From Nothopassalora personata (Eukaryota > Ascomycota > Dothideomycetes > Mycosphaerellales > Mycosphaerellaceae), in NCBI GenBank assembly GCA_033816765.1, contig CM066294.1:3256599-3320598 (forward strand): a stretch of DNA of 64,000 nucleotides, in the 5' to 3' direction. The stretch's first letter is position 1. Each line of letters begins with the position of its first letter. The translations under genes were made by a program, and so were the position numbers. Positions 32,882 to 45,266 of this stretch are shown here, one piece after another. A model generated the notes under the pieces. The model did not search any database. It saw nothing but the letters and a program-made list of their open reading frames with translations, and was not told where the DNA came from.

Positions 32882-34796
32882 CTTCGAGTATCTTTCTTAA
32901 TATATACGAAGCGAATAAGATTATATAAAGGAAATCTATCCTATTTATTAGCGTAAAAAGACCTAACTCCTTCGTTAAGACCGTATCGGATATATTACCG
33001 CTAAAGCGCTATAAAGTAGTACGAACGTCCTAATCCGACGCCCTAGAGGCTAAATCTAAGCTTAATAAAGCCTACTAACTAGTTATTAATATAGCTCCTC
33101 TAGTAAGAGGAGACTAAAAGAGGTAGGATAAGATCCTCGAACTTCTAAATCTATTTAGGGCCTTCCGCGAAGATAGGACACTCCTAATAGCGATAGTAAA
33201 GATCGAAAAGTAGGTTTATACCCTAGAGGAGTCCGTTACTAAGCTTACTAAGCTAGTTAATAGTAGGGACGATCCTATAGTTATAAGCACTTAAAAGGGG
33301 TAAAAACTAACTTTCGTAAGTATCCTCTCCGGGTTAACCCTACTATCCGGACCTAAACTACGGTACCTTACTAAACTTTCCCCCGATTAACGCTAACCCC
33401 CTCCTAGCCTAAGAAGGGCTAGAACACTACCGAAGGAACTAAATCTAAGAATCGTAAAGCCTCTACTAAAGGTAGGAGTAGATAAATTGTCCTTAGGATA
33501 GAAAATAATAGTAGTACTACTTTCGACATAATCGCTACTAAGAAGCTAACCTATACTCCGAATACCTAATCCTTCTTATAACTCGCCTCTCGGAAAAGGG
33601 GAATCTTATCCTTATACTACGGGACAAGAAAGCGAAGGAAATACTTAAGAAGAACTTTACCCTCCTTAAGATAATAATCCCCGTCCTCTAAGTGCTCGAG
33701 GACGAATCTTAGTATAAAGTAGTTATATATGGTATTAACTCTATTACCTTTAAGGAGGACGGTCTATAAAAGGTCGCCGTTAAACTTATAGCCTTTAATA
33801 AACGCTTTAGACTTATAAATACTCCTCTTTAGATTACTAGCGAAGAGTACTAACTCTCCTAAACGTAGGAATCGATACTACTTACTATTAAAATAAGCGA
33901 AGAAGCTACTACAGTAGGGACATATAGCCTTTAGATTAGCGTAAAGTACCTAAGGGTATAAAGAGTACTATTAAGAGAAGAGAGAGAAGAAAAACTAAAG
34001 GAGAAACTAGACTATTCCGGATACTAGTTATACCTTTACGTATCTTCTAAGTAAACCTAAACCGGAGCGTAGTAGCTACCGAGTCTATACTCGAATTAAT
34101 AATCCGTAAAAAGACCGATATACTAGTAATCTAAGAGCTATAGCTTTTAATAGATAAAGAAATTAATCTATAAAGATCTATAGCTTACCCGGCCTTTACG
34201 ACTATACTACCGACTAGTATAGTAAGGAATTGTACTCTCTTCTATATTAGTAGATAAATCTAAGTTAAAATAACTCTAGTTTAAAATAGGGACTCGGATT
34301 TTTAAGTAATATCCGCGAAAGATAAGAAGGGTAATTCGATCTAAATAATTAATATCTATAATAAAAAAGATAGCGACAATACCTAGATAAATAAAAGAGC
34401 CCTATACTATTTTATACTAGTAATAAATACAGTACTACTTAGCGACTTTAATATAAGATACCCGTCTTAGGATCCTTATAGGAAGGATAATAGCTCTAGA
34501 GCTAAAGTCTTTAGTAACTAGATTAAAGTAAATAACTTCTCTCTACGGAATACCCTAAATATAGGAACCTTTTACTAAGTATACCTAAATAACCTAAGCG
34601 TATTAGACCTTACCTTTATAAAAGAAAGGTCTTTAAGCTCGGAAATAGACTAACTTACGCTAGAGACCGGATCCGACTACTTAGTAATCTCTCTAGATAT
34701 TAGAGGGAGTAATACCTCATTTCTACTCCTACCCTCTCCTAGTAATAGACTACGTTTTAATACGTCTAAAGTAGATTAGAAAAGTTTCTTACTATA
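32882..34796 (+). mobile_element. RIP-mutated Tad-like LINE: ORF1 and endonuclease part
   Basis: Resumes directly after the Gypsy target duplication. About 32900-34000 is an unrecognised ORF1-like stretch. From 34090 the old frame reads an APE-type endonuclease: TDILVI, then FNIRYPSWDPY at 34441-34475 (normally GDFN..HP.WD), then GSDYLVISL near 34668-34695 (normally SDH), then a RFNTSKVD linker. Many in-frame TAG/TAA codons sit at expected Gln or Trp positions. The reverse transcriptase that should follow is absent, so the 3' part is lost, which is unusual because LINEs are normally truncated at the 5' end. Confidence 0.75.
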
Positions 34797-36035
34797 AGGG
34801 GCGGGCTCCTATTTCTTAGTATAGGCTACGCCTATACGTCCGTACGTTTAGATTAATGTCCGGTACCTTTACTTTAGATAGCGTTTAACTTCCCCTTTCT
34901 TTTGTATCGAACTTATTATATACCTTATATAACTTTAGTATATACGTCGTTTACCCGTAGTATTAAGTTTAATCTATTTAAATTAGCTAGGTACCTACTA
35001 TTAAAGAGACGGGATACGTAATAGCGTTACTAAGTAGTAAGAAACCCGGGACTAGTACGGTAAATAAAAACTTCTAGCTTATACTCTAGTAACTATACTA
35101 GCGATAGGAAGAGATATAAGCCGAGTTAATTATAACGCGTACCGCTTTAAAAGAGTCGAAAGACGCGCGACGTTAGTTAACCCCTATAGTCTTACTACTA
35201 GTTTATAATAAGACGACTACTAGTAACCTAACTATAGAATCTAATAACCCGACCTAAGGTTATTAGAACCCTATATAAATTCTAGCCGTACGTAACCCTC
35301 GATATACGCTAGAGGGTCTAGTTATTAGCTCGAATTGTTAGCTTTTAATTAGAGCGGGGTTACCTCCGCGAACTTTATTCTCCGTCGTATTTACTATTAG
35401 CTATCGTAAGTAGTCGGGCTACCGTCGTCCTACGGAGAGCGCCTTTACGCGGCGGACGACGTAAGTACCTTCGTTACGACAAATAGAAACTAGGACTCTC
35501 CTTCTCGAAAACTCCTACTTAAAATACGGATAACTCTCGAAAAGCGACGACTTTTTAAAAGCCTATAACGCGACGATTACGACCTTAGAAACACGATACG
35601 AAGAAGGAGAGAATAGAAGGAAGGAGAAGATAGGACGCGCCCGGATATCTATTAACGAAGACCTCGAAACCGCTCGAAAGAAGAGGGAACGCGGCGGACT
35701 CTCTCTTCGGATAATAACGACCGTTCGAAGCGGGTACTCTCGCTACAAGCCTACGAGGAACCGATATCCTCGTACCTACGTACGAAGAAGGCGGTCGTAG
35801 ACTCTCTACGGAGGGGACGGGCTATTCGAGATACTACCTCTCTCTCCCTTAAATTCTACGTTCGTACGACGGGTTATACGGCGTAGTAAGGTAAGAAATA
35901 GCTCTTGGTCGCGCGGGCGCGCGTATATATTACTATATAACTTAGAATAGTCTAACTATATACGTTCTTAGAGTTATCTAAGTTAGAGCACGTTTTTAGA
36001 GTAGTGTCCCTATAGTAGATATATACTATACTCGT
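34797..36035. other. RIP-mutated DNA of unknown origin
   Basis: No family recognised. A stretch open for roughly 200 bases (about 35545-35780, + strand) is rich in Arg, Glu and Lys, with a YEEGENRRKEKIGRAR segment. A palindromic pair of the CTTAGA...TCTAAG type lies at 35941-35982, as in the introns of the SNF2 remnant. Confidence 0.4.
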
Positions 36036-36527
36036 CGAGTACTACCTAGGTAAAACTACGTCGCGGTCTTCTTATTTTAAGTAAAAAAACACGTCGCGGT
36101 CGCTTTTTCTTAAGCGAAAAACACGTCGCCGTCGCTTTAGGTTAAGCGAAAACGCGACCGGGACCCTAGCGCTTATTTACTCGACGCGTACTCTAATAGA
36201 TTGTCTAATATAGAAACTTAGTTTATATATATAGGTACGGCCCTATACCGTAACTACTACAATAGACTTACTTACGAAAGTCGAGTACTACCTAGGGAAA
36301 AAACACGTCGCGGTCTCCTTATTTTAAGCGAAAAACACGTCACGGTTACTTTTTCTTAAGCGAAAAACACGTCGCCGTCGCTTTAGGTTAAGCGAAAACG
36401 CGACCGGGACCCTAGCGCTTATTTACTCGACGCGTACTCTAATAGATTGTCTAATGTAGAAACTTAGTTTATATATATAGGTACGGCTCTATAAGTACTA
36501 CGATAGACTCGCTTACGACGTTCGAGT
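36036..36527. repeat. 246-bp tandem duplication with internal short repeats
   Basis: Two adjacent copies offset by 246 bases (ACACGTCGCC at 36121 and at 36367). Each begins CGAGTACTACCTAGG and contains three variants of a roughly 33-base motif built on ACGTCGCGGTCGCTTTTTCT followed by TTAAGCGAAAA. Each then runs through GACCGGGACCCTAGCGC and a TTTATATATATAGGTACGG segment. It lies just before the RecQ-like coding remnant, perhaps in its 5' region. Confidence 0.85.
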
Positions 36528-37603
36528 ATTACCCCGCGTAGCGTATCGTTCGATATAAGCGCTATATGTTTACCGTACCGCCGTATCTTATACGGCTATA
36601 CCTTAATTCTTAGTATTCCGACCTCGACATTAAATCTAGGGTAGCTATTACTACTAATATATACTCGATTATAAACCTCGATTAGACCCTAGATAATATC
36701 TAATAGCCTTAGCCGAAGGACTATCGACTAATCGGGTTTAAGGCATTCCCTACGTTAAAATGTACAAGCACGCTCCGTAGTAGTAAGTAATGCGGTACTA
36801 TATTATAGACCCGTATTAAGATATAAGAGTACTATAAGCGTACGTATATATAGAAGAACCCCTAGGGTCGGGGTAGCGATAAGAGGCGTTAAACGAAGGA
36901 TATACCGAACGCTCTATAGAAGTATATCCCTATAGTATAGTAGCTCTTCCGATACGCCTAGTAGAAACGATATACTAAAGTAGAGCGTAGTACGACCGAG
37001 GTCGTTTACGAAACCTCGACGCCTAGCTAGGACGACTCGTTCTTTTCGTAGTAGAGTACTACTACGTACTAGCTATTTATAGCTATTCCGCGGATAGAGT
37101 CCCTCGTACCCGACTTCTTAGAGTATTAATCGACTACCGTGCTATAGCTCTAGTAGCTCGGGATCGACTAGTACCTTAAGGGTATACCTAAAGAGGATAT
37201 CTACGCCGCCGTACCGACGCCGAACGAGTAGAACGAGCCTATTCTCTAGACTATTACTAAAGCCCTCGACGTAGCCCTTCGAGCTATATAGTAGTAGTGT
37301 ATTAATCCAAAGGAGATAGTACTTATATTAGTACGGTAGTAGAGCCTCTATTTATTTCGTTCGAATCGGTTTTAAGGTCCGACTAGCGCCTACGCCCGCT
37401 TATTTATAGGCCGAGTTACGCTAGCGACGTTAACGGGCTATATCGAGTACGCCTTAAGGGCAATCTATTACTTCGCTCGTATCCTTATACTCCCTAACTA
37501 GTATAGCTTCGGGAGTATAGCCGATAGCTAGGGACCTCTTTCTATTGTCCGCGCTACTAATAAGTAGGTTACTATATAGTATACCCTAGTTAAGGCGGCC
37601 GAG
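36528..37603 (+). pseudogene. RecQ-like subtelomeric helicase remnant, N-terminal segment
   Basis: RIP-mutated frame with Gln/Trp-type stops, interrupted at 37603 by a Gypsy insertion (target duplication CCGAG) and continuing at 44491. A GFKAFPTLKCTSTLRSSK segment near 36735-36790 could be the Cys-containing N-terminal domain found ahead of RecQ-type telomere-linked helicases, but this is a weak match. It is assigned by continuity with the helicase motifs in the third segment. Confidence 0.5.
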
Positions 37604-38028
37604 TGTTATTGTCTCGTTCTAGGGCTAGTCTTAAAAGAGAGATAAGTCAAGTCACGTAGCGGTATTATTCTTTAGAGAGGCTAAAGCAAGCTAAGCGAAG
37701 ATAAATGATAGGAATAAGAGTTGTATTCCAATTAGTGAGATAGTAACATAAGTTGAACGCATCGGAACTATAAGGGTTTCTTAGCGTTCCTAAATATGAA
37801 AGGAAATCATTATTAATCTACTCCGATCTATTGATCTGTTTTATAGATTATACAGAGCAATAGATCAATTACTGTCGTACTCTATTCTAATCTGTTAATC
37901 TACTTTATAGATTATATAGAGCAATAGATTACTCTACAGTAGCTGTGCCTTTCTAGCTATAGTAGCGCCCACTTAACTGTAGAGGCTCTAATTAGTCGCT
38001 AAGCATTAGCTTAATCTAACCCGTAACA
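37604..38028 (-). repeat. 3' LTR of the RIP-mutated Gypsy element
   Basis: 425 bp. In the element's own orientation it begins TGTTACGGGTTAG. It is downstream of the chromodomain and purine tract. Confidence 0.92.
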
Positions 38029-38122
38029 CTATCCCCCTCTTAGTTTAGCTCGCCTCGAGCTTAGGTTATAGTCCTACCGCCTTATCCCTTCGTTTAGTGT
38101 TCTTGTTTATGTCTTCCTTAAT

Positions 38123-38608
38123 ATACTAAAGGCTCCTTCTTCCTCGAGTACTTCTCGTCGTCTTAAGTTAGCCGAAACTATCGACAACTTCGGAGAGATA
38201 ATAGTGCGGTCCTATTCTAACTATCGGGCGCATTCGCGGGTATGCAAGGTGCACGTGTTATCGGGGCGGTGCAATAAGTGTATTCGTCGAAACATCCGTT
38301 ATAATGTAAAGGTGTCGCGTTCCGAGTTCGATCGCCTTATCAGTAAAAAGAAGAAACTGCAGCGGTAGATAAAGGAAGCCCGCGAGGCTTAAGAGCGTGC
38401 CCGCGAGGCCCTAAATACTACGTATACGAAGGAAGAACGGTTACGTAGGTAGATGGAGCTCGTAGATTAGAGAGCTAACGAGGCTATTGCCGTAGAGTCG
38501 GCGGACCTGTTAGAGCTAGAGCAGGAGGAGTTAGCGGACTTCTACCTAGCTCCTAACACTTAGAATCTCCTTATCGACTAAGGTTATAATGTCTCCTCCG
38601 ATTTCTAG
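38123..38608 (+). pseudogene. Antisense accessory gene of the Gypsy element (Cys finger plus coiled coil), RIP-mutated
   Basis: Runs opposite to pol, just inside the 3' LTR. The old frame reads SSSSTSRRLKLAETI, then a cysteine cluster (SYSNY where the intact homologue has CSFC, then VCKVHVLSGRCNKC), then KVSRSEFDRLISKKKKLQ and a charged stretch ending YTKEERLRR and ANEAIAVESADLLELEQEEL. It aligns along its whole length with the intact antisense protein at 54933-55493 (VCRVHIKSGRCSEC, KEARLRR, EAIAVEEASIQVLEQGEL). Stops are TAG/TAA at positions consistent with Gln or Trp, and Tyr replaces two Cys (TGC to TAC), all as expected from RIP. The start is probably an ATG mutated to ATA at 38123. Function unknown. 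Confidence 0.8.
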
Positions 38609-41600
38609 TTATATAGTCCTCCTTCTCTTCGAGGTTCTTCCGGCGCTAGAAATACTTTATTAGAAGTAGCCGGCAGTTCTTAAGGTTTCTTTCTAGTTCC
38701 TAGGTATTTTCTAATTCGTCGTATCCTTTCTATTTAACAAGGTATTGCTAACCTTTCTTATCTAGGATTCTTTCGACTTCGAATTCGTTTTCTACTTCCG
38801 GCTCGAAATGGAAGCTCTCCTAGTAGGGTGTTTCGGCGTCTACGGGTTCTAACTTAGAGATATAGAAGACTAGGTAGATTCTTACGTCTAGTAGTAGTCG
38901 TAGGCGGTAGTTAACCGGTCCTATGACTTTATCGATAAAAAATGGTCCGACCTTAACGTAATCTAGTTTCTTAGTCTATCTTCTTGTTCTTAAGTTTTTT
39001 GTAAGGAGATAGACCTTATCCCACTCTTTTAGTAGAGGTGCTATTTTTCTCGTGTCCTACCGTTATTAAGACAGTTTGTGTTATATATCTTCGATCGCCT
39101 TACGTGTTTCTTTATGCACTTCCTTAAGAGTATCCGTCGTTACGATTACTCTTTCGGCTTGTAGGTAGGATCTAGGTGTTCTAAATAGGTTAGGATCTTT
39201 ACTAAAGTTCGCATAAAATGGTGTCGTTAAAGTTGTCTCTAATTTGTAGTCATTTAGTGCAATCTGCGCTATTGGCAGTAATGAGACCTAGTTATCTTAT
39301 GCATAATTGATATAGTGTCGTAGGTATTGTTCTAGCGTTTAATTTATCCTTTCGGTTTGTCCGTCTATTTCCGGATAATATGCTATTAACAGCTTATGTT
39401 TAATTCCGATCGTTCCTATAAGCGTCTTCTAGTAATTTGATGTGAATAGCTTATCTCTATCCGTTATAAACGCTTAAGGGAATCCGTAATATCGGATAAG
39501 TCTATCTAGTACGAGGTATCCGAGCTGCTCTACATTATACGTTTCCGATGTAGGAATGAAGTGTGCGTATTTCGTAAGTCTATTAACTATAACTAGTATT
39601 ATGTCGTATAGTTGTTTCGTAACTTAATCTCTTAACGGTAGGAGTTTCGTAATAAAGTCCATTATAACTTCGTCCTGTAGTTTCGTCGGTAGTGTCCTAA
39701 ACTGTAGGTGACCGTATTTTGCATGTCTCGTAGCCTTGTTTCGTTAGTAGTGTACGCATTGTTTAATGTAGCGTAATACCTTAAGTCTCATTTATGGGAA
39801 TAAGAAGCTACGCTATATTAGGTCTATTGTTTTTAAAGTTCTAGGGTGTCTATAAGTTAGTCCGTCGTAATATTATCGTATACATTCTTCTTCTCGATCC
39901 TTAGGTACTTAGTATTTTCCTTGCGATATAGGGAATTGTTCGTCCCTGTCGCCTAATATCCGTACGATATTATTAAATTTTCTTATGTTAGTACTAAGAC
40001 TTCCGTCGGGGTTCGTCTTTAATATCTTATGTTACACTAGTTCTTTTTCTTCTATGTAGTCGCTTCTTCGGCTTAGCGCGTCGGCGCGGCTATTCTCTCG
40101 TCCTAGAGTATATTTAATTTCGAACTTATACTATCCTAGTAGCTCCGACTAGCGGGCTTGCCTTCGGGTAAGTTCTTTCGTCGTCGTGAAGTACGTAAGA
40201 TTCTTATAGTTAGAAAGAATCGTTAACTTCGGTAAGCCCTCGATATATACTCTCTAATGTTGCATGGTAGTAACAATAGCTAGAAGCTCTTTATTATAGA
40301 TGTCGTAGTTCTATTCCGCTATAGTCATTTTCCGGGAGTAATAGGCTACTAGGTGTCTTTACCTATCGTGTGTCTATGTTAGACATACGCCTATTGCTAT
40401 ATTAGACGCATCGGTCTCGATGTAGACTTCCTTGCTACTATCGAATAGTCGAAGCGTAGGGGCTAAAGCGCATTATTCCTTAAGTTTCTTAAACGCTTTA
40501 GTCTATTCCTTTCCCTATTTCTAAGTAACGTCTTTTCTCGTAAGCATCGTTATTAGTGCTGCTATTTTCGCGTAGTCCTTAATGAATTTCCGGTTGTAGT
40601 TCGCTAGTCTAAGGAATAATTGTACGTCCTTAACTGTTTTCGGTTCTAGCTATTCTCTAATTAACTACGTCTTCGTAGGGTCGATCGTTATCCCTATAGT
40701 GCTAATAATGAAGCCTAAGAATTTAACTTCTTTCTTATAGAATTCGCATTTCTCGGGTGCCGTCTTGAATCCTAATTGCGTAAGTCGTTCGAAGACGTCC
40801 TAGACTTGTTTTATGTGCTTCTATAGGGATCCTTTCGTGTAGACTAGTATGTCGTCTATGTAAGCGATAACGCATACGTCGAGTAGGTCTCTAAGTGTTT
40901 CGTTAATAAGGCCCTAGTAGGATGCGGGTGCGTTAGTTAATCCCATTAGCATAACTAAGAATTCGTAGAGTCCGTATCTTGTCCTAAAGGCGGTTTTCTA
41001 TTCTTCTCCTTCTACTATTCGTATAGCATAAAAGGCATCTCGTAGGTCAATCTTCGTGTACTAGTCTAATCCGGTTAATCTGTCTTATGCTTCTTCGATG
41101 TTAGGTAGCGGGTATCGGTTCTTAATCGTAATCTCGTTTAACTTCCTATAGTCCTATACGAGTCGTAACTTCCCGTTTGCTTTTAGAACGAACATGTATA
41201 GAGTTCCTACACTTAAGGTGGATCTTCTTATCCATCCTTTAGCTAGCTTCTCCTTTAGCTATTCTCGTAGGGTCTGTAGCTCTTTCTTAGACATTTAATA
41301 TAGGGGTCCCTATAGAGGCTCTTTCCTAGCTAAATGTTAATCTTATAATCCTATAGGCGGTGCTTAGGTAAGGCGGTTTTGCCTCTCTCCTCTTTAAAGA
41401 GTCGCGACCACTTACGATACTCCTTAGGAATACTTAACTCTAAGATGTTAGTATTCTTCGATAGTACGTTACTTCTATTACTTCTAGTAACTTCGTAACC
41501 CGGCGGCCCTACGCTAGTGTCTATCCCGGTCGAAGGTGGTTCTTCTATCCTTCTAGTTGGCGTAAGCTATATCTCGTTTAGCTATTTCCTTGTCTTATCT

Positions 41601-44060
41601 ACTAGTGAACGCTACTACTACGTAGGCTAAATGTCGACAACGCAATCGCATTCCCTAAATGTAAGTACTCCTCTTCTCTAGTCGATTACTAGATTGTGCT
41701 TTCTCAACTAAGGCATACCTAATACTATATTATAACTAGCTATATTAGTAACATCTAAGGTAATATTCTCGTAGTGCTATTAGATAGCTAGTAGTAATGG
41801 TATCGTCTCCTATTCTACGCTAGGTAACGATAATCCGTTTACCGCGATTAACTCGTAACCCTATTTCTTCTTTAGGGTAGCTAACCCGTTTCTTCTTACG
41901 AAAGACTCGGAGATGAAATTCCCCGCTACTCCTAAGTCGATCATAACACTAGTCTTGTGTCCGTTAACGATTGCTTATGTCTAGAAAACTGTGTTTAATA
42001 TCGATGCGTAAGCCTAAGTATTACATAACTCCCTCCGGTCGCTTATTCCTAGGGAGCTAATCCTTTTCCCGAATAGTATGTAGTTCGCTATGCTTCGTGC
42101 CTAGAAGCTTCGGCTAGAACCTATAGCCCGTTACCCTATGTCTACACTTGTAGTCTATTACGTTCCTAGATCTTCTACGATTCTAAGTAGAGTGCGCGTA
42201 CGTGCTATACTGCTGTTCGTAGTTCGTTCGAGACGAAAGTTCCTACCGGTGTTAGATATCCGGTATCCGTTATTCGGCTTCCTATAGGTGGTCGTTCGAT
42301 AACCGCTTTAGCTAAGTTCTTAGTATTGTTCATGGTTAGGTAGCCCTATACTATGCCCCTTATTATATCGAGTGTCTTGTCGAATTTGTTAGGGTTTAGG
42401 TATCGTTTCCCTAAGAACTTTAGTAGGAATTCTTCGTGCCTTCGTTAGAGGTAGATAATTAACTTATAGAGTTTCTTTAGCGCATCTACCGTGAATGTAT
42501 ATACTTCGTTTTCGTCGTCGGTGTCGCTCTCTTCTTCTTCGGATGAGTCCTCGCTTAACTTCTCCGGTACGTAATCTTCTTCGACAGTATCTAGCTCGTT
42601 CGTTTATTGTTCTAGTACTAGTAACTAGCGTCCGTCCTATTCTAGATCCTAGTTTTCTTTATTGTCGTTATCGAAGTAAGATTCGTCTATGTCTACTTCT
42701 TAAAGCTTGTTTTATCTATACTAAGCTCCTAGGGTTCCTACCGGTTATCGTAGCTAGTACCCTACGCCTGACTTAGCGTCGTAGTAGGTTTAACACGAGT
42801 CCTAGTAATAGAATCGCTAGTAAAGGCTTCCGTAACCGTATCGAGATTCCTTCTCAATTTTATAGTTGACTCCTCGTGCTATTATACTAAACAATCTAAT
42901 AGTCTTTAATTATTAGTTATTCGGTAGTAGTGTATGTTGTTGAACATAGTATCCTCCTCGTCCTTATAAGGGGTCTAGGAGAGGCGTCGCAACCCGGTTG
43001 CTATCCTTCTCCTCTACTCTCTAGGTATAGTTAAATTGTCGGGGTCTAACACTGCTCCTAGATTTGCCTACCTTTAGTTACATTATATTAAACTGCTCGC
43101 GGCGCACTATATTTTTACCGCGGCAATCCCGCGTTATGTGGCCTTCCTTACTACAGGTATAATATGTGAGTTTTCCTTTTCCTTTAAAGGGCTTTCCGTA
43201 GCCCCTACTCTTATCGATCTTCCGTCCTCGTTAGGTAACGTCTAGTTCCATTAGCTGTAGTCTATAGTAGGGCTAGCTTTGTCGTAAGAATTCTCCCTTC
43301 GTAACGTATCCTCCTAAGGGTCTACGGTCCAGAGCATATCCTACTATTCCTCCTACTTTAGAGTCGTATCTCTTCTCCTAGTATCGTTCCTAGAGCTAGT
43401 TATCGATGTTAATCGACGCCTTTATTAGCTCTTCGAGGTTAGTAATCCGTCCCCCGTGTCTTATTAACTCGTCCTTAACGGAGTCTTTAAGTCCACGTCG
43501 GAACATAGTTATTAACGCCGTCTAGTCCCATCCGGTAATTTGTCCGTATTCTTCGAATTTGGCTGTATACTCTAAAGTAGACGTCTTCTGCTTTAGGTGT
43601 TGAATAATTTGTATAGCCTATTAGACTTCGTTCGAGGTTCTAAAGATTGATTTCATCTTATCTTTAAAGAGAGTGTAGCTCCTAAACATTCTAGTAGGGT
43701 CTAATCGTCCTATACCTTTAAGGTATTCCTTAAGGTAAGGTTTAATCTAGTTCTACGCACTTCCGCGAAGGTACGTAATGGCGAAGATAGTTCTTTTATC
43801 GGCATCGACTAGGTTAAACATGAGATACATATCCATCTAATTAATCTAGTCGTCGAACTTAGCCCTGTCTCTATAGAAGAGGTCTAGCTTAGCAGCCTTA
43901 ACGTCGTTCCTCCTTAGAGTAGGCTCATTATCGTTATTAGACTTATCGTCCTTCGTAGTGGTCTATTGTAGTAGCGCACGGCGGATGCTTCCTACTTCGC
44001 TAGGGGCGGGTGTTCCCCTACTAGCTACTTAAGGAGCGCTTATCCTAAGAGCGTTTAAAG

Positions 44061-44485
44061 TGTTATTGTCTCGTTCTAGGGCTAGTCTTAAAAGAGAGAT
44101 AAGTTAAGTTACGTAGCGGTATTATTCTTTAGAGAGGCTAAAGTAAGCTAAGCGAAGATAAATAATAGGAATAAGAGTTATATTCCAATTAGTAAGATAG
44201 TAACATAAGTTAAACGCATCGGAACTATAAGGGTTTCTTAGCGTTCCTAAATACAAAAGGAAATCATTATTAATCTGCTCCGATCTATTGATCTGTTTTA
44301 TAGATTATATAGAGCAACAGATCAATTACTGTCGTGCTCTGTTCTAATCTATTAATCTGCTTTATAGATTATATAGAGTAACAGATCACTCTACAGTAGC
44401 TATGCCTTTCTAGCTGTAGTAGCGCCCACTCAACTGTAGAGGCTCTAATTAGTCGCTGAGCATTAGCTTAATCTAACCCGTAACA
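44061..44485 (-). repeat. 5' LTR of the RIP-mutated Gypsy element
   Basis: 425 bp, the same length as the partner at 37604-38028. It differs by transitions only where I compared them, some mutated in one copy and some in the other. Confidence 0.92.
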
Positions 44486-44490
44486 CCGAG

Positions 44491-44861
44491 TATACTACTA
44501 TCGACGACCTCAGGGAGAATAGTATATTACGTCTACCGCTCCTACGGCTCGTATTATAGTTCTATATACTTCTCGTTACCGACGACTTTAGAATACGCCC
44601 GTTTACCTCTCCGCTCGTTAGCTTCTTATCTATGTTCGCTCTCCGTTATAGTACGGGTTCGTAGATAGAGCCCGGCGCCTTTAGCTACTACCTATCCTCT
44701 ATAGTATTTACTACCTAGCTTAGGTTCCTCTAATAGTTACTAGACCGTAAGCTAGAGACTAGGACCGACGCGTTAGTATATATTAAGTCGATATTTAAAG
44801 AGCACGTATAGGAAGTATAGACCGCGATTACTAAGATACTCCGCTAGCGCCTATACCTAAA
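44491..44861 (+). pseudogene. RecQ-like helicase remnant, second segment
   Basis: The 371 bp between the Gypsy element and the Copia element. One frame reads on with few stops (TTIDDL, then LETRTDALVYIKSIFKEHV), consistent with coding DNA under RIP. It links the segment ending at 37603 to the one starting at 50396. Confidence 0.5.
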
Positions 44862-45005
44862 GATAATGTGAGTAGATTGATGTATTGAAGAAGATCTACG
44901 AAAGCGAGAGAGAGAGATAAGCTCGAAAAAAAGGGGTCCTGCCTAATGCGGACTAGTGCATCGGCAAAACCGGTGGGACCAGTGAATGGGCCCCAGCATC
45001 AAGTC
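44862..45005 (-). repeat. 3' LTR of the intact Copia element
   Basis: 144 bp, with a GAGAGAGAGA run and an A7 tract. An internal TG...CA pair (TGATGC...CTCACA) exists, but the shared sequence extends beyond it on both sides. Confidence 0.9.
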
Positions 45006-45266
45006 ACCCCCATGACGAGGCTCTAGATGCAAAACAGGTGCTATCAGCACCAAACAGGACATACGCTCGCTCATCAGCACTATGACATCCTCCTCGTCCA
45101 ACCCCGGTGTCGTCATAGCCGTTAGCACAGGGCTGCGTCTGTCGGAGGTGTTTCTCGTGCGCTCATTGGCTGCCGAGAACACCACGGTTTGCTTGTGCAG
45201 TGACCGTTGAATTGAGTCGATTGGCGCAGTGTTGCTGTCGTCCAATCAGAGGCCTGAGAACTGCTG

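Larger units (their letters stand above)
37604..44485 (-). mobile_element. RIP-mutated Ty3/Gypsy chromovirus with an antisense extra gene
   Basis: Complete 6882-bp element on the minus strand with two 425-bp LTRs (termini TGTTATTG...CCGTAACA on the plus strand) and target duplication CCGAG at 37599-37603 and 44486-44490. On the minus strand the old frame shows protease GNFISESF near 41900-41945, RT YIDDILV near 40840-40875, integrase about 39300-40000 and a chromodomain (EFEVERILDKKG...YLVK.KGYDE) near 38790-38700. The LTR copies differ by scattered C/T and G/A changes on both sides. Between chromodomain and 3' LTR a cysteine-finger/coiled-coil gene runs on the opposite strand (38123-38608). 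A purine tract (AAGAGGGGGATAG, minus strand) abuts the 3' LTR at 38029. Confidence 0.93.

Noticed and set aside
36036..36527. Tandem repeats considered as a CRISPR array
   Set aside because: Eukaryotic chromosome, only two long copies, no short regular spacers and no cas genes.
42495..42776. Plus-strand 93-codon frame inside the RIP-mutated Gypsy
   Set aside because: Lies opposite the old gag frame and has no similarity to the antisense accessory gene, which is at the other end.
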